Below are positions 6,742-10,687 of a DNA stretch of 10,687 nt, piece after piece. Below the pieces are notes generated by a model. The model was not told the DNA's origin. It was given only the letters and a program-made list of their open reading frames with translations, and did no database searches. The first letter of the stretch is position 1. Each line of letters opens with the position of its first letter. The position numbers and the translations under genes are program-made. This stretch comes from JBDGYE01 sp039584255 (GTDB taxonomy: Bacteria; Gemmatimonadota; Gemmatimonadetes; Palauibacterales; Palauibacteraceae). The DNA lies in assembly GCA_039584255.1 (NCBI GenBank), contig JBDGYE010000092.1:1-10687 (forward strand). Direction: 5' to 3'.

Positions 6742-7284
6742 CTACTGTGCCTGCCCGCCCTGACCGGCGGCCTGCAGGCTCCTGACGTAGGTGACCAGGT
6801 ACCAGCGATCCTGCGTCGGCACCCGCCGGTACGAAGGCATGACGCCCCTGCCGTTGGCGATCATGCCCCACACATAACCGTCCGAGAGGTCGTTCTTCGC
6901 CCGGTCGGAGAGGAGATTCAGCGTCGGCAATGGCGGAAGCCGGTTCGGTCCGACCACCGGGCCATCCCCGGCGCCGGTCTCGCCATGACACGTCGTGCAG
7001 AACCTGGCGTAGAGCACCTCGCCCCGCTCCAGTACCTCGGCCGTGGCCTGAAGCGGGTTGGCCAGCATGGTGTCTGCCGCCAGGAGGTCGTAGTGGCGCT
7101 CGGCCCCCACGGGCACCGTGCCCTCGACCGGGAGCGATGGCTCCGCCTCGTAGGTCTCCACCGACGGCTGCCTCGTCATGGTCTCGAACCACGAGACGTA
7201 CTTCACCTGGTCGTCGCAGCCCGACAGGACCGTGGCCGACGTTACCGCGACGACAAGGGCCGGAACCCGGCGGAGGCTCCTCAT
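6742..7284 (-). CDS. actE: Alternative Complex III subunit ActE, monohaem cytochrome c lipoprotein
   Basis: This is a 180-residue periplasmic electron carrier of Alternative Complex III. It takes electrons from the ActB/ActA side and hands them to the oxidase or a soluble carrier. Seen directly: a lipoprotein signal with lipobox LSGC ending at Cys23, followed by Asp24-Asp25. There is one c-type haem motif, C96-TT-C99-H100, and Met149 in GRGVMPSY is the likely second axial ligand. RWYLVTYVRSLQ is the usual C-terminal cytochrome c helix. ATG 7284-7282 overlaps the actD stop by four bases (ATGA), and GAGGTGG lies four bases upstream as ribosome binding site. In E. coli an Asp at +2 keeps a lipoprotein in the inner membrane, which would suit a subunit of an inner-membrane complex. 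Confidence 0.93.
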   Translation of the reverse strand: MRSLRRVPALVVAVTSATVLSGCDDQVKYVSWFETMTRQPSVETYEAEPSLPVEGTVPVGAERHYDLLAADTMLANPLQATAEVLERGEVLYARFCTTCHGETGAGDGPVVGPNRLPPLPTLNLLSDRAKNDLSDGYVWGMIANGRGVMPSYRRVPTQDRWYLVTYVRSLQAAGQGGQAQ

Positions 7285-7787
7285 TCGGCCACCTCGACGG
7301 CGACCGCTCCCGACTCGCGGAGCATCGACTCGAGCGCTTGCCGGTCCGACTCCGTCGCCGCGCCTGACGGCACGAAGACGCCGTACCGATCCACCGAGAA
7401 GCTCTCGCGATACTGCGGCGAGATCCGTCCGGGTCGCCGCGTGTGGTGCAGCACGCCGGCGAAGCCGAACAGCCCGGTGAACAGGATCGTCATCTCGAAA
7501 ATGATGATGAAGTAGGCAGGCCAGGAGAGGATCGGCTTGCCCTGCGTGACCAGTGGGTACGCGAGCGACGTGAGCCCGGTGAGGGCGACGGCCGTGGCGA
7601 ACCCGGTGATCGCTCCGATAAGAGCCCACCGGCGCACCGGGCTGGAGTGGATGCCCAGGGCTTCCTCGAGTTCCGCTGACATGACCGGCGAAAAGACCTC
7701 GAGGTCCTCGTGCCCCGCCTCCCGAAGCGTCTCGATCGCCTTCCGCGCCGTGCCCAGGCTGTCGTACTGGGCCAGGAAGCCGCTCAT
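7281..7787 (-). CDS. actD: Alternative Complex III subunit ActD (DUF3341-type membrane protein)
   Basis: This is a 168-residue accessory subunit of Alternative Complex III with a cytoplasmic N-terminal domain and two membrane helices. Seen: a soluble start (MSGFLAQYDSLGTARKAIETL) like other ActD proteins, a first helix at about 52-77 (WALIGAITGFATAVALTGL), a second at about 87-113 (YFIIIFEMTILFTGLFGFAG), and a conserved-looking tail with RISPQYRESFSVDRYGVFV. The start ATG 7787-7785 is two bases after the actC stop. The frame remains open further upstream but would overlap actC heavily. The stop overlaps the actE start by four bases, so translation is probably coupled. No catalytic residues are expected. 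The complex needs this subunit for assembly or stability; a detailed role is not clear from sequence. Confidence 0.92.
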   Translation of the reverse strand: MSGFLAQYDSLGTARKAIETLREAGHEDLEVFSPVMSAELEEALGIHSSPVRRWALIGAITGFATAVALTGLTSLAYPLVTQGKPILSWPAYFIIIFEMTILFTGLFGFAGVLHHTRRPGRISPQYRESFSVDRYGVFVPSGAATESDRQALESMLRESGAVAVEVAE

Positions 7788-7789
7788 GC

Positions 7790-9130
7790 TCAGTGCTCGT
7801 GCTCGTGTGCCAGGTGCTCCTTCACCTCCGCGATGCTGATCGTCGGCAGCGTCTTGGAGAAGAGGAGGAACCAGAAGAAGAACCACGCGAAGCTGCCCAC
7901 CATGATCGTCATCTCGGTGAGCGACGGCGTGTAGATGTGCCAGCCGCCCGGCTCGTACTCGTGCGCCAGCGAGGTGACGATGATCACGAAGCGCTCGTAC
8001 CACATGCCGACGTTCACGAAGACGGAGACGATGAACAGCGCCGCCAGGCTGTTGCGGGTCTTCTTGAACCACAGGCTCATCGGGACCACGACGTTACAGA
8101 ACAGCATGACCCAGAACGGGCCCGCGTAGTAGCCGGTGGCCCGCCAGCGGAAGCTCTCCTGCTCGATCGGGTCGGCGGACCACCAGGCCAGGAAGTACTC
8201 CATGGCGTAGGCGTAGCCGACGATGAGCGAGGTGAACAGGAGGAGCTTCGACATGTTGTCGAAGTGGTACTTCGTGAGGTATTTCTCGAGGCCGAACGCC
8301 CACCGCAGCGGAATCATGATGGTGATCACCATCGCGATGCCGGAAAAGATGGCGCCCGCCACGAAGTACGGGGCGAAGATGGTGGAGTGCCATCCCGGGA
8401 CGATTCCCATCGCGAAGTCCCACGACACCACGCTGTGCACCGACAGCACCAGCGGGGTCGCGATCCCTGCCAGGTAGAGATAGAGCCGCCGGTAGTGGCT
8501 CCAGTCCTTCACCGTCCCCTGCCAGCCCAGCGCGAAGATCCCGTACAGCTTCTTCTTCACGCCGGTGTACTTCTCGCGCAGCGAGGCCAGGTCCGGGATC
8601 AAGCCCAGGTACCAGAACACGAGGCTGATCGTGAAGTAGGTGCCGATCGCGAACATGTCCCACACCAGGGGCGACCGGAAGTTGGGCCAGATCAGCCGCG
8701 TGGAGGGATACGGGACCAGGTAGTAGAAGTACCAGACCCTTCCCAGGTGGATGAGCGGGAACAGTCCGGCGGTCATCACCGCGAAGATCGTCATCGCCTC
8801 CGCGGCCCGGTTAATCGTGGTCCGCCATCCCGACCGCACCAGGTAGAGAACCGCCGAGATCAGGGTGCCGCTGTGAGCGATGCCCACCCAGAAGACGAAG
8901 GTGACGATGTACACGCCCCAGTTGACCGGGTTGTTGATCCCGGCCATGCCCATTCCGTCTCGGATCTGGATCGTCCACGCGATCGCCGCGGCGGCGATGA
9001 GGGCAGCGCACGTTCCCAGGACCAGCCAGTATCGCCACTCCGGCGTCGATATCGGCCTGCTGATGTCCTCGTTCGCTTCGGCGAGCGTCGGCGGAGCCTC
9101 CCTGGGGACCTCGATCTCGGCCGTCGCCAT
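7790..9130 (-). CDS. actC: Alternative Complex III subunit ActC, quinol-oxidising NrfD-like membrane protein
   Basis: This is a 446-residue inner-membrane protein with about ten helices, the NrfD/PsrC-fold subunit that binds and oxidises menaquinol or ubiquinol. Residues that match by context and spacing the His/Asp/Asp quinol-site set described for ActC are His128 (PLIHLGRVWYF), Asp158 (PLVWDMFAIGTY) and Asp238 (VVSWDFAMGIVPGWHSTIF). This mapping is from memory of the family. Other signature segments are INNPVNWGVYIVTFVFWVGI, AHSGTLISAVLYL, YHFDNMSKLL and MWYERFVIIVTSL. ATG 9130-9128 shares one base with the actB stop (TGATG), and a GAGGGGGAG ribosome binding site lies eight bases upstream. 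The protein ends in a His/Glu tail (HEHEH). actD follows after two bases. Confidence 0.95.
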   Translation of the reverse strand: MATAEIEVPREAPPTLAEANEDISRPISTPEWRYWLVLGTCAALIAAAAIAWTIQIRDGMGMAGINNPVNWGVYIVTFVFWVGIAHSGTLISAVLYLVRSGWRTTINRAAEAMTIFAVMTAGLFPLIHLGRVWYFYYLVPYPSTRLIWPNFRSPLVWDMFAIGTYFTISLVFWYLGLIPDLASLREKYTGVKKKLYGIFALGWQGTVKDWSHYRRLYLYLAGIATPLVLSVHSVVSWDFAMGIVPGWHSTIFAPYFVAGAIFSGIAMVITIMIPLRWAFGLEKYLTKYHFDNMSKLLLFTSLIVGYAYAMEYFLAWWSADPIEQESFRWRATGYYAGPFWVMLFCNVVVPMSLWFKKTRNSLAALFIVSVFVNVGMWYERFVIIVTSLAHEYEPGGWHIYTPSLTEMTIMVGSFAWFFFWFLLFSKTLPTISIAEVKEHLAHEHEH

Positions 9131-10687
9131 CAGCCGTGCTCCCCCTCACCGGAGTCTCCTCCGCCGTGGCCGTGACCGGCCTCCGCCAGCGGCGCATGGG
9201 TGACGCCCTTGAGGTACGTCACCGCCGGCCGAGTGTTGAGCTCGCCGAGCACGTGGTAGGCGCGCGCACCCTTGGCGATGCGCGAGACGCGGCTGGCCGG
9301 GTCCTTCAGGTTGCCGAACTCGATGGCCTGGGTCGGGCAGGACTGCATGCAGGCGGTCTGCACCTCGCCGTCCGCCACCAGTCGGCCCTCGGCCTTCGCG
9401 TCCAGTTTGGCCCGGTTGATGCGCTGGACGCAGAAAGTGCACTTCTCCATCACGCCCTTCGAGCGCACCGTCACGTCCGGGTTCAGCTGGAGGTTCAGGG
9501 GGTACGGGAACTCGTACGTGAACCAGTTGAAGCGCCTCACCTTGTAGGGGCAGTTGTTGGCGCAGTACCGGGTGCCCACGCACCGGTTGTAGACCTGGCC
9601 GTTCAGCCCCTCCGGCGTGTGGTAGGCCGCGTAGACCGGACACACAGGCTCGCACGGGGCGTCGCCGCACTGCTGGCAGAGCAGCGGCAAGTTCACCGTC
9701 TGGAAGCCGTCCTCGGACTCCACGAAGAACCGCCTGATCTGCATCCAGGACATCTGGCGGCTCTGGGCGCTCAGGTCCTCGCCGACCGTCGGGAGGTTGT
9801 TCTCGGCGTAGCAGGCGGTGACGCAGGCTCCGCAGCCGGTGCAGGCGTTGAGGTCGATCGTCATGCCCCAGCGGTACGGACTCCGAGGGTCGGAGTCGAA
9901 CGCCGCCTCCACCAGCTCGGTGAGGTCGATGTGGTTGTCGGCGGCGGCCTCGTGCGCCGCGTCGCGCGTGATCAGCTCGGCGATCCCCCGGTCCAGATCG
10001 ACGTCGCTGCCCTGTGTGATGACCAGGCGTCCCCTGCGTCCCGCGGCCGAGATCGTCACCGCGCCGCCCGAGAAAGCCAGAGCGCCGCTGCGCGACTCCG
10101 CGCTCCCGGCCAGAACATCCAGAGCGTTCACGCCGCGGCCCTTCGCCGTCCTGCCATACTCCGTGTGTCCCTGGCCGAGGGGCACGGCAACCGTGTCCGG
10201 GCGGATTCCCCGGTACACGTAAGCAGGCGCCGTAATCACGCCGGCTTCCGTCCTGACCTCCACGAGGTCGCCGTTGGCGAGTCCCAGCGGCTCCGCCGTC
10301 TCCGGATGGATCTCCACCCACGAGTTCCAGACCGCCTTCGTCACCGGGTCCGGGAACTCCTGCATCCAGGACCTGTTGGCGCCCCGTCCATCGAGGAACT
10401 GCACGGTGGGATAGGTCACCAGCGCCATGTCCCCCGCGGGCTCGACGGCCGCGAAGCGATAGTTGGCCGCCGCGGCGGTGATTGGAGGCGCCGGATCCGG
10501 TTGCACCGCATCCGGCAGGCGGACTCCGCCGCTCTGAAGTGCCGCCCGCCACCAGTCGTCGAACGTCCCGGCGTCGGCAGTCAAAGCGTGCAGCTGGATC
10601 CAGCTCTGCCGGAGGTAGTCCCTGTAATCGTTGGCGGCAATCACGGCGCCCGCCGCTTTGGCCATGTCGAAAAGGATGCCCTCGCGC
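9130..10687 (-). CDS. actB: Alternative Complex III subunit ActB, C-terminal part with iron-sulfur clusters (5' end beyond window)
   Basis: This gene is partial: its reading frame is open through the right edge (REGILFD precedes the first in-window Met), and 518 C-terminal residues are visible of a protein usually near 1000. ActB fuses a molybdopterin-oxidoreductase-like domain, which lacks cofactor in studied complexes, to a PsrB-like ferredoxin domain that carries electrons from quinol to the cytochromes on the periplasmic face. The visible upstream half has the end of the oxidoreductase domain (TAEPLGLANGDLVEVRTEAG and PLGQGHTEYGR). Four cysteine groups follow: CTGCGACVTAC (around 9814-9846), CQQCGDAPCEPVC (around 9640-9680), CVGTRYCANNCPYKVRRFNWF (around 9522-9585), and CTFC with ACMQSCP (around 9336-9450). 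This fits three [4Fe-4S] and one [3Fe-4S] centre as known for ActB; which is the 3Fe site was not worked out. The C-terminus is rich in His and Gly. Confidence 0.95.
   Translation of the reverse strand, partial: REGILFDMAKAAGAVIAANDYRDYLRQSWIQLHALTADAGTFDDWWRAALQSGGVRLPDAVQPDPAPPITAAAANYRFAAVEPAGDMALVTYPTVQFLDGRGANRSWMQEFPDPVTKAVWNSWVEIHPETAEPLGLANGDLVEVRTEAGVITAPAYVYRGIRPDTVAVPLGQGHTEYGRTAKGRGVNALDVLAGSAESRSGALAFSGGAVTISAAGRRGRLVITQGSDVDLDRGIAELITRDAAHEAAADNHIDLTELVEAAFDSDPRSPYRWGMTIDLNACTGCGACVTACYAENNLPTVGEDLSAQSRQMSWMQIRRFFVESEDGFQTVNLPLLCQQCGDAPCEPVCPVYAAYHTPEGLNGQVYNRCVGTRYCANNCPYKVRRFNWFTYEFPYPLNLQLNPDVTVRSKGVMEKCTFCVQRINRAKLDAKAEGRLVADGEVQTACMQSCPTQAIEFGNLKDPASRVSRIAKGARAYHVLGELNTRPAVTYLKGVTHAPLAEAGHGHGGGDSGEGEHG

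Noticed and set aside
7793..9175. Long + strand open frame (460 codons) antisense to actC
   Set aside because: It is a shadow of actC in GC-rich sequence. Its product is Arg/His/Asp-rich with no domain, while actC on the other strand is clearly real.
1..10687. CRISPR array, tRNA/rRNA genes, insertion sequences or integration sites
   Set aside because: No regularly spaced repeats, no tRNA-like cloverleaf, and no transposase or terminal repeats were found by reading. The window is almost entirely explained by core metabolic and respiratory genes.

Overview
The window is GC-rich, densely packed bacterial DNA with two gene clusters facing each other. The mix of genes is an Alternative Complex III (act) respiratory operon, a full-length 2-oxoglutarate dehydrogenase E1, a transmembrane zinc-finger anti-sigma factor and a probable outer-membrane beta-barrel. 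This fits a Gram-negative aerobe. The style (GC-rich, short gaps, many GTG/TTG starts, act genes with a DUF3341-type ActD) is reminiscent of Gemmatimonadota, Acidobacteriota or related lineages, but the phylum is an inference that would need a protein search.

Left part, + strand (219-5456). The first gene is an AhpD-like (carboxymuconolactone decarboxylase fold) peroxidase-related protein. Its second catalytic cysteine is replaced by an in-frame TGA at 498-500, giving Cys-Phe-Tyr-TGA followed directly by a hairpin-forming stretch. I read this as a CxxU selenoprotein of 208 residues, not two broken ORFs. Eighteen bases later comes sucA (2-oxoglutarate dehydrogenase E1, 952 aa, TTG start). Its stop codon overlaps the TTG start of a secreted, probably beta-barrel protein of 284 aa. 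No E2 (sucB) or E3 gene follows. After a 124-base gap with a possible ECF-type promoter and a small hairpin comes a one-helix anti-sigma factor with an HxxxCxxC zinc motif. No sigma factor gene is visible.

Right part, - strand (10687 down to 5453). Five genes of an Alternative Complex III operon run in the order actB (5' part beyond the window), actC, actD, actE, actF. They overlap or are separated by at most 17 bases. The complex oxidises membrane quinol at ActC, passes electrons through the ActB iron-sulfur clusters to a c-type haem on ActE, and on to a terminal oxidase or soluble carrier. The operon ends at actF, whose stop codon overlaps the stop codon of the anti-sigma gene. No actG and no oxidase genes follow.

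The most interesting point is the tight linkage of a predicted selenocysteine AhpD-like protein with 2-oxoglutarate dehydrogenase E1. In mycobacteria, AhpD is reduced through the lipoyl groups of the 2-oxo-acid dehydrogenase E2 protein. The pairing here suggests a selenium-based, lipoyl-driven peroxidase or disulfide-exchange system tied to the TCA cycle. This is a hypothesis from motif and gene order, not a demonstrated function.
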